From the NCBI RefSeq assembly GCF_051465645.1, contig NZ_CP195790.1:1178001-1242000 (forward strand): a stretch of DNA of 64,000 nt, read 5' to 3'. Numbering within the stretch: position 1 is the first letter of the stretch; each line of letters opens with the position of its first letter. Source of the stretch: Planctomicrobium sp051465645. Its GTDB lineage: Bacteria > Planctomycetota > Planctomycetia > Planctomycetales > Planctomycetaceae. Made by a program: the position numbers and the translations under genes. Below the pieces are notes generated by a model. That model saw only the letters and a list, made by a program, of their open reading frames with translations, was not told the DNA's origin and made no database searches. This document shows positions 53,016 through 61,968 of this stretch, piece by piece.

Positions 53016-53400
53016 ATCCGTTGATTCTTTTCGTCCTGCAAACAGGCTCGACATGGTCTGGCTGGGCTCAGTGCCGTCATTCCCACATTCAGGTGGAAAG
53101 GGGACGGATGAAAACCTTGAGCCGACACAAATCAGTCGAGTGTTCACAACATGCGATGAAGAGGCTGTACGAATGCGTTTAACGCAACCAACATGCCGAC
53201 TTCTGGTGAATCCAGAAAATGGTCATGAATTGTGCAGCGTGGCAGCAATGAAAGGATACTGCCGTCGTTCTTCAGAGATTTGATTCGCCGAAAGCAAGAG
53301 CCTGTGAATTCGATACGATCGAAACTGGCGTGTACAGGCTCTGAACAGACTGACCAATGGCTACACAGATCGACGAGTCGCCACTGAATTTGATTAAGAA
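53016..53400. other. Gap with a long-loop inverted repeat
   Basis: About 385 bases between the UspA-like gene and the end of the NtrC-type gene. AGAGCCTGT at 53297-53305 pairs with ACAGGCTCT at 53334-53342 (28-base loop), just after the NtrC-type gene in its transcription direction: a possible terminator without a clear T-run. No supported gene. Confidence 0.4.
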
Positions 53401-54873
53401 TTAGTCATGTTGAACAGAATCTGCACAGAGCAAGGACTCTTTGAGTTCTTCGAGTTCACTCAGTCTGTTGCGCAAAGTGGTTCGAGAGATCCCCAGGATC
53501 TGAGCTGCCTGAACCTGATTTCCGTCCACGTTTTCAAGAACTTTCTTCAGCAGCAGATCATCAACAGTCATGTGAATTTTGCGATAAAGATTTCGGTTGT
53601 TCGACGAAATCTGATCACTGATGAGCTTGGAAAGTGACACAGAGTCTGGCGCCTGATTCTCTATCAGCTCAAGACCGGCAATCTCCCCTCTCAAATGCGG
53701 TGGGAGTGCTCCTGAGGTAATAGTGTCGCCCACTGCATACAGCAGGGCGTAGCGAATGACAGATTGCAGTTCTCGAATGTTGCCAGGCCAGTGATATGCC
53801 TCAAGACATTGCATGGCTTCCGCTGTCACAGTCTGGACATTCTTGCCGAGTTCAACTTTGAACTTCTTCACAAAATGACTGACCAGGAGTTCCAGATCTT
53901 CAATCCGTTCCCGAAGGCTGGGAACCTCAATCACGAACCCCTTCAGGCGATAAAACAAGTCCTCTCGAAACTCGCCTTCCGCGACCATTTTCTCAAGGTT
54001 TCTATTGGTCGCCGCAATGATTCGGACGTCAGAGTACCGTGTCTCATTGCAGCCAACAGGCTGGAAGCTGCCATCCTGCAAGAGCCTCAAAACCTTTGCC
54101 TGTGTGGCACTCGACATGTCGCCGATTTCGTCGAGGAAGAGAGTTCCTCCATGGACCTGTTCAAACTTCCCAATGCGGCTTCGATCTGCACCTGTAAACG
54201 CGCCACGTTCATGCCCAAACAACTCGCTTTCAAGAATTGTTTCCTGAATCGCGGCACAATTGATCGCAAGGTATGGACCATCGGCGCGCAAGCTGTGATC
54301 GCGAATTGCTTCAGCGATCAGTTCCTTACCGCTTCCGCTCTCCCCTTGAATCAACACCGTGATATCCTGAGGAGCGACACGACCAATCGCCTTGAAGACC
54401 TGTTGAATCCCGACAGAATTTCCAACGATCTTCTGCTCGGACCGCAGATCTGCGTTGTGATCCAGCAATGTCGACTGCTGATCAATTCGGCTGATCTCAA
54501 GTGCACGTGCAACTAAATCGCGCAGGACATCGAGTTCAATCGGCTTGATCAGATATTCATAAGCCCCGCGTTTCATCGCTTCGACAGCATTCTCCATCGT
54601 GGAAAACGCCGTGATAATAATGACCGGCAAGCTCGGGTTGATCCGGTGAATTTCGGTGAAAACATCCAGTCCGTGACCATCTGGAAGTCTGACATCCAGC
54701 ACGACGGCATCAGGGTTTTCGAGCTGAACTTTTCCAATGCCTGACGCGGCGGTGTCCGCAGTAATGACTTCGAGATTCTCGTTACGAAGAGCTTTCTTCA
54801 TCGAATAAAGAAGGTTTTGTTCATCATCAATGATCAACAATTTTCTTAATTCGTGCTTGATCCCATTACTCAT
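53401..54873 (-). CDS. NtrC-type sigma-54-dependent response regulator
   Basis: 490 residues in three domains. Receiver: LLIIDDEQNLLYSMKKAL, phosphorylation site D60 in VVLDVRLPDGHG, and the conserved Lys in EYLIKPI. Central AAA+ domain: GESGSGKE Walker A (177-184), the sigma-54-contacting GAFTGA (224-229), LFLDEIGDM (Walker B), VRIIAATNRNLE and HWPGNIRELQSVIRYALL. C-terminal Fis-type HTH: LENVDGNQVQAAQILGISRTTLRNRL. All residues needed for sigma-54 activation are present. The kinase gene lies 39 bases upstream on the same strand, so they form a cognate two-component pair. Target genes are not evident in this window. Confidence 0.96.
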   Translation of the reverse strand: MSNGIKHELRKLLIIDDEQNLLYSMKKALRNENLEVITADTAASGIGKVQLENPDAVVLDVRLPDGHGLDVFTEIHRINPSLPVIIITAFSTMENAVEAMKRGAYEYLIKPIELDVLRDLVARALEISRIDQQSTLLDHNADLRSEQKIVGNSVGIQQVFKAIGRVAPQDITVLIQGESGSGKELIAEAIRDHSLRADGPYLAINCAAIQETILESELFGHERGAFTGADRSRIGKFEQVHGGTLFLDEIGDMSSATQAKVLRLLQDGSFQPVGCNETRYSDVRIIAATNRNLEKMVAEGEFREDLFYRLKGFVIEVPSLRERIEDLELLVSHFVKKFKVELGKNVQTVTAEAMQCLEAYHWPGNIRELQSVIRYALLYAVGDTITSGALPPHLRGEIAGLELIENQAPDSVSLSKLISDQISSNNRNLYRKIHMTVDDLLLKKVLENVDGNQVQAAQILGISRTTLRNRLSELEELKESLLCADSVQHD

Positions 54874-54912
54874 ACGTCACTTCGAATAAGAATCTTATGG
54901 ATGTCAGAGAAA

Positions 54913-56457
54913 TCAGGCGGAATATGGCAAAACGACTGTAAACATTGCTCCCCCGCGATCATTTGCACCAAACGAAATTGTTCCACCGTGCTGCTTCACA
55001 ATTCGCTGACTGACCGGGAGTCCTAACCCTAAGCCTGTCTCTTTGGTGCTGTAGAAGGGTTCAAACAATCGTTCTTCAGTAATATCCCCCAAACCCGGCC
55101 CATCGTCAGACACCTGCAATTGGCAGACCAACTTTCCATCAAATCTCACTTGTTCAACTTTAAGACACACGACTCCCATGGGAGGGGTGACCTGAATCGC
55201 ATTCAGAAGCAGATTCAACAGAACCTGCTTAATCCGCGGCGGGTCAATATTCAGCCTGACGCTTCCTGAAGGTTTCAGGTACTGCATCTGGATCTGTCTG
55301 GCGTCGACCAGTCGTTGAACAAGACCTAACGTTGATTCAATCAACGGACAAATGTCGGTCAAGGATCTTCGAAGTTGCTGAGGTCTCGCAAATTCGAAGA
55401 AATCGTCGAGAAGCATTTCAAGGCGGCGAATCTCGTCATCAAGAATATGCAGATCGTGATCGTCAATCCCGGCCGATCCCGGTTTCAGCGCGTGTTGAAC
55501 AAGTAACTTCATGGACATCAACGGATTGCGGATCTCATGAGCAATCCCGGCAGCGAGCTGTCCTGCCGTCGCGAGTTGCTCCGCATGCAGGATCTCCTGA
55601 TGCCGTTTCTGAAGCTGATTCACAACGATCTCAACTTCACCAAAAAGCTTCTCAAGTGCAGGTCTGAGATCTGCCAGATCAAAAGATTTCGACACGATGA
55701 TCGGTTTCGTGACTTCGCTCAATTTTCCGGCGACGTCGATGATTGGGAGTTGCACCTGAACGAGGTTAATGCTGATCGATCTCGCAATTCCATAACCAGC
55801 CAGAAGCGACATCACGGAACCGAGGACACCAATGACCAACAGCCACTGCACAAGCGAGTTCGTACGATGCGCTTCCTCTGAAAGACTTTTCTTCAACAAG
55901 TCTTCGTCGTAGCTCACCATGGTCCGTGCGACTTCAAGAACTTCGGTTCGCAGAATCAAATTCGCATGATCAACGACGGGAATGATTTCGACCTTTGAAG
56001 CATCCCAGACATTGGGTTCGAAAATCACCCCATTAAACTTGCTGAGCCCTCGTTGAATCTCAGCTAAGAACTCACGTTCTCTTTCGGAACTGGCGCTCAA
56101 CTCCGCTTCGGTCAACCAGTGAGAGATTTCGATCTGCAACGGAATTACGCGGTTAAGCTGCCCCTTGGCAACATCCATCGAAACATCGAGATCGAGCTTT
56201 ATTCGAAGCTGGTCCAGCCAATGTTGCAGACCGAGAATCTTGAGTTCCAGCTCGAATGCATTCTGAATGCCATTCACCTTGGTGACGAGCAACGACTCCG
56301 ACTGTGAATGCACTCTCTGAAGTTGCAGTGCGCCGTAGATCGCAATCAACAGTAAGAAGAGACTCATCCCAACGACGAGCAATGAAAGACGATTAACAGT
56401 GTGAAATCTGTTTTTCAGAATTTGCTTAATGGGAAACATACGTTTGCGTGGAACCAC
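54913..56457 (-). CDS. Membrane-bound sensor histidine kinase (NtrB/AtoS-like)
   Basis: 514 residues from a GTG at 56457, or 508 from ATG 56439 (the MFPIKQ start). Two membrane helices (about 23-46, LSLLVVGMSLFLLLIAIYGALQL; about 208-231, LVQWLLVIGVLGSVMSLLAGYGIA) enclose a periplasmic helical sensor domain. A HAMP-like linker is followed by a coiled coil and HisKA (AEQLATAGQLAAGIAHEIRNPLMSMKLLVQHAL, phospho-His in AHEIRNP). ATPase boxes: LNLLLNAIQVTPP (N), DDGPGLG (G1), FEPFYSTKETGLGLGLPVSQRIVKQHGG (F, G2). Partner of the NtrC-type regulator downstream. The signal is unknown. Confidence 0.95.
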   Translation of the reverse strand: MVPRKRMFPIKQILKNRFHTVNRLSLLVVGMSLFLLLIAIYGALQLQRVHSQSESLLVTKVNGIQNAFELELKILGLQHWLDQLRIKLDLDVSMDVAKGQLNRVIPLQIEISHWLTEAELSASSEREREFLAEIQRGLSKFNGVIFEPNVWDASKVEIIPVVDHANLILRTEVLEVARTMVSYDEDLLKKSLSEEAHRTNSLVQWLLVIGVLGSVMSLLAGYGIARSISINLVQVQLPIIDVAGKLSEVTKPIIVSKSFDLADLRPALEKLFGEVEIVVNQLQKRHQEILHAEQLATAGQLAAGIAHEIRNPLMSMKLLVQHALKPGSAGIDDHDLHILDDEIRRLEMLLDDFFEFARPQQLRRSLTDICPLIESTLGLVQRLVDARQIQMQYLKPSGSVRLNIDPPRIKQVLLNLLLNAIQVTPPMGVVCLKVEQVRFDGKLVCQLQVSDDGPGLGDITEERLFEPFYSTKETGLGLGLPVSQRIVKQHGGTISFGANDRGGAMFTVVLPYSA

Positions 56458-56815
56458 ATGGGGGTCCGGAAAAGTCCATCAGTGCGAATTTCACTTGGCG
56501 TCTGCAGCAATCAACCACAACGCCGAGTCGGTCCCCCTCCCTGCCTGCATTTTCTTCTGTAACCCGAATTGAAGGGGGGCCGGATTCTATCGGATTTCAC
56601 CGGCATTGAATCCCCTGATCAGAAAGCTGAAAGAGGCACACCTTGGAATCGCTTGCGCAATCCCTATCCAATTCAGAGTTTGCGCAATTGAAGAAATGAA
56701 TCCAGTTTTTTTCTTCGGAGCGGCTCAGCCTTCCAGAATCTGACCAACTCCTTCCAGCTCACCATTGAAGCCTGAGCTCTTCACTGAGCCTGGCTGGCGC
56801 CAAGACATCACAAAA
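56458..56815. other. Intergenic stretch upstream of the kinase gene
   Basis: About 360 bases that should carry the promoter of the kinase-regulator operon (minus strand) and the terminator of the YeeN-like gene at its right end. No supported gene; no -24/-12 (sigma-54) pair recognised. Confidence 0.35.
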
Positions 56816-56839
56816 AAAGCCTGCAATGAAGCAGGCTTT
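56816..56839 (-). terminator. Intrinsic terminator of the YeeN/YebC-like gene
   Basis: Stem AAAGCCTGC (56816-56824) / GCAGGCTTT (56831-56839) with a six-base loop; on the minus strand the stem runs into TTTTTTT from the A-run at 56812-56818. It lies 32 bases after the minus-strand stop at 56871, as expected for a rho-independent terminator. Confidence 0.88.
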
Positions 56840-56870
56840 CTTCCCAGGTGATGCTGAATCAATGAGAGAC

Positions 56871-57593
56871 CTATTCGGTCAAATCAACATTATGGAAGAC
56901 CTCTTGAACGTCTTCGCAGTCGTTCAGCATATTCATGAATTTATCGAACATCGGCTTGTCCTCAGCTGGAATCGCCTTGGTGCTCTGTGGAAGAAGAGTG
57001 ATCTCCTGAGCATCCAGTTCGAGGTCAGGAAAGGCTTTCAGCAAAGCACTCTTGGCTTTGTAAAGTTCAGCTGGAGGGGCAAAGATCGTCAGGGAACCTT
57101 CCTTGGATTCGACATCAATTACGTTGACGTCCTCTTCCAGCAAGGCTTCAAGGACCTGATCTTCGTTGTCGCCCTTGAACTGCAAGACTGCGAGTTGATC
57201 AAACCACAGTGCGACTGAACCTGGCGCTCCCAACTTGGAACCGGTCTTTGTGAAACAGTTGCGGACCTCTGAAATCGTTCTTTGATTGTTATCCGTCAAA
57301 CAATCGACGACGACCATGCAACCGCCAGGCCCAAATCCCTCGTATCGGGCAGGCAGGAAGTTTTCACCACCAACGCCACGCGCCTTCTGGATTGCCTTTT
57401 CAATAACGTGAGCAGGAACCTGATCTCGTTTGGCTTTTTCGATCAAACTTCGCAAAGCGGGGTTGGCTTCGGGGTCGGGAGCCCCATTCTTCGCAACGAC
57501 GTACACTTGCTTGCCATACTTGGAGTACAGCTTCGATTTCTGACCTGCGGTTTTGAAGATCGCATTCTTGCGATTCTCGAAATCTCTCCCCAT
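56871..57593 (-). CDS. YebC/PmpR family protein, YeeN-like
   Basis: 240 residues from ATG 57591-57593, chosen because AGGAG lies about six bases upstream and the longer frame (to 57644) adds an odd leader. The start MGRDFENRKNAIFKTAGQKSKLYSKYGKQVYVVAKNGAPDPEANPALRSLIEKAKRDQVPAHVIEKAIQKARG resembles the YeeN branch of the YebC/TACO1 family (compare its SKLYSKYG with the usual GHSKWANIKHRK of YebC). The middle block GFGPGGCMVVVDCLTDNNQRT and the final domain are typical. Members are reported as transcription regulators or as ribosome-associated factors that ease translation of polyproline. The YeeN subtype lacks the usual ruvC neighbour, and none is present here. Confidence 0.9.
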   Translation of the reverse strand: MGRDFENRKNAIFKTAGQKSKLYSKYGKQVYVVAKNGAPDPEANPALRSLIEKAKRDQVPAHVIEKAIQKARGVGGENFLPARYEGFGPGGCMVVVDCLTDNNQRTISEVRNCFTKTGSKLGAPGSVALWFDQLAVLQFKGDNEDQVLEALLEEDVNVIDVESKEGSLTIFAPPAELYKAKSALLKAFPDLELDAQEITLLPQSTKAIPAEDKPMFDKFMNMLNDCEDVQEVFHNVDLTE

Positions 57594-58375
57594 CCCCTTC
57601 TCCTCTTCGTCATATGGCGCGGCCCGGAGCGTCTTCAATTCCATGGACGCTGCGCGAGAATCGCGATAAGCACTGACAGTATCGATTTAGGGCACAGGCG
57701 ACCAGAGAAAGACCGCTAAGTTTCAGAGCCACTGCATGACAATTCTCTGATCGATGTGGCCTGAAACAAGGGAAGATTTCCTATAGAAATGCACTCAAAT
57801 TCTGAAATTCGTCCAGCAAACAGGTGAGACAGGAAAACTGAAGATTCTTCTCCCACTGATGAAACGTGCTGTTGAATTTGAGTCATTGTGCCACCTCCCG
57901 ACCACAGTCAGGACCACCGAGATGTCATTTCCGTAACAAACTTACACGTAATGTTTTACGATGACACCTCAATTGTCGTTGCTAGCCAAATGCAGGGATT
58001 CTTCCGATTATGAAAACCCGAGACAACCAGATCGCACTGAAATAGGGAGTCGCGCCCTTTTCACGCATTTCGAAGCAGTTATCCGACGCATTGATGTCAG
58101 ACGCTATGTGTTCCACAGATTGGGTCGTGAATTGGCAGTCGAGAGATTCAGGCGGCTTCCAATTTCTTGAAAATCCAGATTCTCGCTGATGAACGATCTT
58201 CGATTGAGAACTGCGCTCGGCTTCCAGTCTTGAAACCTTACGGTTCGATTACGGAAGACATTGTTTTCATTTCATAAAAAGACGGCATCGCGTGTCGATT
58301 CGAAGAGAGCTCATTCGACAACTCTTTGTTCAGGTGATTCAAAGAACTCATCTTTATGAATGAAGGAATGATGCC
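57594..58375. other. Intergenic stretch without a supported gene
   Basis: About 780 bases between divergent genes. Only short frames without motifs were seen; no convincing RNA structure or promoter pair was recognised, although promoters of both flanking genes should be here. Confidence 0.35.
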
Positions 58376-58912
58376 ATGTTACGAAATCTGCTGATTCTGG
58401 GTCTGTTGTGTGCAGGTCTGACGTTGTCAGCCAATGCAGATGACAAACACGACCATGCACCTGCGATGCCAACAAACGCTGGCTTCGAGAAATTGAAATC
58501 TCTTGTTGGAACTTGGGTGTCGGTTGATGAGAAAGGCAAGCCGACAGATCAGGTCGTTTCGGTGATTCGATTGACCGCTGGAGGGAGTGCAATTCAGGAA
58601 ACACTATTCCCCGGCGAGCCACACGAGATGATCTCGATCTATACGCCTGAAGGTCCAGATGTGGTGATGACGCACTATTGCATGTTGGGGAACCAACCTC
58701 AGATGAAGGCCAGTTCCAAGTCATCCGATAACAAGTTGAAATTTGAATTCATCGGGGGCACGAACCTGAACCCGAAGAAAGATAAGCACATGCACTCAGC
58801 CGTGCTCACGATTGTCGATGAGAATCACTTCGAAGTCGACGGAGTTGCATGGGAGAACGGCGCACCTGCTAAAGAGCTGTGCGGAAAAATGCAGCTCGCC
58901 CGCAAGAAGTAA
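58376..58912 (+). CDS. Small secreted protein, DUF1579-like
   Basis: 178 residues. Signal peptide MLRNLLILGLLCAGLTLSANA, then a His/Asp-rich start (DDKHDHAP). The core resembles the lipocalin-like DUF1579-type fold: LKSLVGTWVSVDEKGKPTDQVVSVIRLTAGGSAIQETLFPGEPHEMISIYTPEGPDVVMTHYCMLGNQPQM, then KLKFEFIGGTNLNPKKDKHMHSAVLTI. Family-typical Cys in THYCMLGNQPQM. Function unknown; common in planctomycetes. Confidence 0.85.
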   Translation: MLRNLLILGLLCAGLTLSANADDKHDHAPAMPTNAGFEKLKSLVGTWVSVDEKGKPTDQVVSVIRLTAGGSAIQETLFPGEPHEMISIYTPEGPDVVMTHYCMLGNQPQMKASSKSSDNKLKFEFIGGTNLNPKKDKHMHSAVLTIVDENHFEVDGVAWENGAPAKELCGKMQLARKK

Positions 58913-59228
58913 AGAAGATCACATCCAGAATTCAATCGGGTGGCTGACTCGCATCAATGATGCAGTCAGACCGCCCCTTTCGATCTTCATGACAGCGGCG
59001 AAAATCAGCTGAAGCTGAAAACTCCAGCACCAAAACAGGACGCCACCAGGTACAATCAAGCCGTGAAAGCATTCTGGAATTCACGGCTGATTACTCGGAT
59101 GAGAACGTTTTCAAGATCCGCACTCAAGCGACTTGCGGCTGAAAACGAACTCTGGAAACAAGCGTTGGCAGCCGCCACTCATTATGTCCACTCACGATCG
59201 TTAGTCATCCAAATCAGGATCACATGAG
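58913..59228. other. Intergenic stretch without a supported gene
   Basis: About 320 bases; short frames only, none with recognisable motifs. I see no clear hairpin or promoter. Confidence 0.35.
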
Positions 59229-60476
59229 ATGCCGCACTCCACTGGAAGTCGAGAAGAATGGCTGGCAGCAAGACTCGAACTGCTTCAGGAAGAGAAAGAA
59301 CTGACGCGGCGGAGTGATGAGTTGGCGAAGAAGAGACAGCAACTCCCCTGGGTACGAGTCGACAAAGAGTATCTGTTCGAGACAAGTGAGGGAACAGCCT
59401 CCTTGCCAGACTTGTTTCAAGGTCGCTCGCAACTGCTTGTCTACCACTTCATGTTTGGCCCGGACTACACCGCAGGATGTCCCTCCTGCTCCTCCATCGC
59501 AGACGGATTCAATGGAATCGCGGAGCATCTGTCGCACCACGACGTCATGCTTTGGGCCGTCTCCAGCGGACCTCTCGCGCGGCTTCTGCAGTTTCGCCAG
59601 CGGATGGGGTGGACATTTCCCTGGGCATCGTCATGCGGAAATGACTTCAACTTTGATTTCAATGTGTCATTCACTGAAGATCAGCAGCGAACAGGTAAGA
59701 TCGAATACAACTACCATCATGAAGGCCACGGAATGGACTCCGATACGCCTGTTCCAGAGTCGCTTGTTCAGATCGCCAGAAGTTGCGGGACCGACGCACC
59801 CGCTTACACTCGTGATCGCCCAGGCATGAGTGCTTTCGTGATGGAAGAGGGCGTCGTCTATCACACATACTCTGCGTATTCCAGAGGTGTCGACGGTCTC
59901 TGGGGGATGTACCAGTGGTTGGACCGAGCTCCCAAGGGAAGAAATGAAGCTGATGGCTATTGGCTGCACCGCAGAGGTGAATATGAACCGCGTCTGCAAA
60001 GCCTCGACTGCAGCTCTTCAGACTCGATCCTCAGCACCAGTCGAGTTCTTCCGTTCTCCCCAGACAAGGTCTTTTCTGCGTTCAAGCGACCTGAACTGCT
60101 TGCTCAATGGTGGGGCCCGAACGGCTTCAGCAATACATTCGAGCAATTCGAATTTGTTCCTGGCGGAAACTGGGTCTTCACAATGCACGGACCTGACGGG
60201 AAGAACTATCACAATGAGAGTTCTTTTCGCGACATTCAATCGGACAGCAAAGTCGTCATTGATCACATATCGCAACCACGGTTTACCCTCACCGTGACAC
60301 TCACGGCTCAGGATGAGAAGACCCATATTTCCTGGGTTCAGAAATTTGAAAACGGAGAAGTTGCAAGTCGAGTTCGAGCAATCTGTGGACCGGGTAACGA
60401 ACAAAATCTCGACCGGCTCACAGCTCTGCTTGCGAGGGAATGTTCCAAAGATCATTCAGAGAAATTAAAGGCATGA
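59229..60476 (+). CDS. Fusion of a DUF899 (thioredoxin-like) domain and an SRPBCC (AHSA1-like) domain
   Basis: 415 residues. The N-terminal two-thirds matches the DUF899 family (WLAARLELLQEEKELTRRSDELAKKRQQLPWVRVDKEYLFET; YHFMFGPDYTAGCPSCSSIADGFNG; GMSAFVMEEGVVYHTYSAYSRGVDGLWGMYQWLDRAPKGRNE), a thioredoxin-like fold with the CPSC pair. The C-terminal third is a START-like domain (STSRVLPFSPDKVFSAFKRPELLAQWWGPNGFSNTFEQFEFVPGGNWVFTMHGPDGKNYHNES, then FENGEVASRVRAICGPGNEQNLDRLTALLAREC). The same two families usually occur as separate neighbouring genes; here they are in one polypeptide. No signal peptide. Role unknown. Confidence 0.85.
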   Translation: MPHSTGSREEWLAARLELLQEEKELTRRSDELAKKRQQLPWVRVDKEYLFETSEGTASLPDLFQGRSQLLVYHFMFGPDYTAGCPSCSSIADGFNGIAEHLSHHDVMLWAVSSGPLARLLQFRQRMGWTFPWASSCGNDFNFDFNVSFTEDQQRTGKIEYNYHHEGHGMDSDTPVPESLVQIARSCGTDAPAYTRDRPGMSAFVMEEGVVYHTYSAYSRGVDGLWGMYQWLDRAPKGRNEADGYWLHRRGEYEPRLQSLDCSSSDSILSTSRVLPFSPDKVFSAFKRPELLAQWWGPNGFSNTFEQFEFVPGGNWVFTMHGPDGKNYHNESSFRDIQSDSKVVIDHISQPRFTLTVTLTAQDEKTHISWVQKFENGEVASRVRAICGPGNEQNLDRLTALLARECSKDHSEKLKA

Positions 60477-60582
60477 ACGCGGCGACGAACTCATGTCTCG
60501 GATTGCTTCCCAGATGGGCATGTTGCGACTAACAATTCAGCCAACTCATCGAATTCAGCCCACTCATCAAGGACCGGAGCCC

Positions 60583-61020
60583 ATGCAATTGATAACTGCA
60601 GTTCGAATATTCGGGGCTCTCTTCGCGGCAGTTGTCACGGCTCTCATCTTGCTGATCGCAGTCGAATTTTTCAGCTCGATCGTCCATCCGCCTCCTGCCG
60701 ACTTCAAAGGGACTCAGCAGGAGATTGATGACCTTGTCAAACGATATCCCGATTGGGTCTTAGCCCTTGTCGTTCCCATGTGGGGTTTCACGGCGTTCAT
60801 CTGCACCTGGATTGCTGGTCGAATAGGAAACCGTGTTTGTGCTGCGAGCGTCGGGTTCCTCTTCACAGCATTGGTCGTCTGCAATACGTCGATGCTTCCC
60901 TATCCCGTCTGGTTCAAAATTCTCATGCCGATCATTGCTCTGGCCGCAGTCATTTTGAGCTATCTCTCGCTGATCCGTCGCTCAACTCCAGCGACTCTCA
61001 CGACCAAGCAGCTCGATTGA
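60583..61020 (+). CDS. Small four-helix membrane protein
   Basis: 145 residues from ATG 60583, with GGAG at 60576-60579; the frame is open from 60493. Four hydrophobic segments: IFGALFAAVVTALILLIAVEFF, LALVVPMWGFTAFICTWIAG, VCAASVGFLFTALVVCNTSML and ILMPIIALAAVILSYLSLI. A short extracytoplasmic loop with PPPADFKGTQQEIDDLVKRYPDW lies between helices 1 and 2. No family recognised. It follows the DUF899-SRPBCC fusion by 106 bases, in the same direction, suggesting an operon. Confidence 0.78.
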   Translation: MQLITAVRIFGALFAAVVTALILLIAVEFFSSIVHPPPADFKGTQQEIDDLVKRYPDWVLALVVPMWGFTAFICTWIAGRIGNRVCAASVGFLFTALVVCNTSMLPYPVWFKILMPIIALAAVILSYLSLIRRSTPATLTTKQLD

Positions 61021-61968
61021 AGGTAGGATGGCCCTCGTCTGTGAATCGAAAATCGGACAAGACTTGGAACGTTAGCATCAAGACAAAGTTCCAAGGCTCG
61101 CGATTTCGAAAAGCCGCCTTTCGAGAGTGTCCCTGACTGCTTCTGCGCAGCTCTCGCGCGACGCTCAACATCGGATTTGCCTGACCCGTTTCTCGTTCGC
61201 TCCCCCTAAGTTCGCAGCATCAGATCGCAGTGCGAATCGGTCTCAGGCATGCCTCCGGCGCTTAGAATGAATCAGGGATCAAGGAAAAATCGGGACGTTG
61301 CCGTTTGTTCAAATACGACAACATTTCTGCCGTAACTACTCCAGAATCAAGATGTTGTCGGTTCAGAACGGATCGATTGCAGCTATTTGACCTGTGCTTT
61401 TTGGCATATTTTTACCAGAAGCTCTCCAACGGTTGACTCAGCCTGTCAACAGAACCTATTAGAAGTACCTATAATAGAACACAGATTTGACAAATCTTGA
61501 ACGTGTTCAAAAGTACACAGAAAACTGTCAACTTTCCAACCACAGTAATTTGTTGCCGATTGATTCGCAGTCCGACTTGGAGTTCGGTTTTTCCGATTCA
61601 GTCCCTTGAGTGGGAAGCCAGGTTCGGGCTCACGGTGGACTTTCGAATCTGAATTGTCAGGTTGACGAATGTATTGCAAGCCGGCTGACAAACCTGCACG
61701 CATCATTTGGACCTTGTCAGGTCAGAGTCATCACTCCACCCGATTTCGATTGTTACCCAAAATATTGTTGCCGCACCTTGTACGATCCCACAGCTGGACT
61801 GACTGCAAGTCGCGGTAACTCCCCCCTACGTTGATATTCCATGATTGCGGCTTGGTCAGTCTGACACGTTGTGCGAGTGCACTTCGAACAGTCTGTGTCC
61901 GGTGACCAAGCTCGATTATCGCTCTGGCGGTTTCCCTCAAACCAGTCAGTAGATTTGGATCTGCCAAG
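61021..61968. other. 950-base gap upstream of the second RND operon
   Basis: No supported gene. CTATTA (61456-61461) and TAATAG (61472-61477) form an inverted pair around TATAAT-like sequence at 61470-61475; TTGACT lies at 61433-61438. This could be a promoter and operator region, but spacing is not standard. Otherwise nothing was recognised. Confidence 0.4.

Noticed and set aside
53764..54516. 250-codon plus-strand frame opposite the NtrC-type regulator
   Set aside because: Antisense shadow of a regulator with complete AAA+ motifs.
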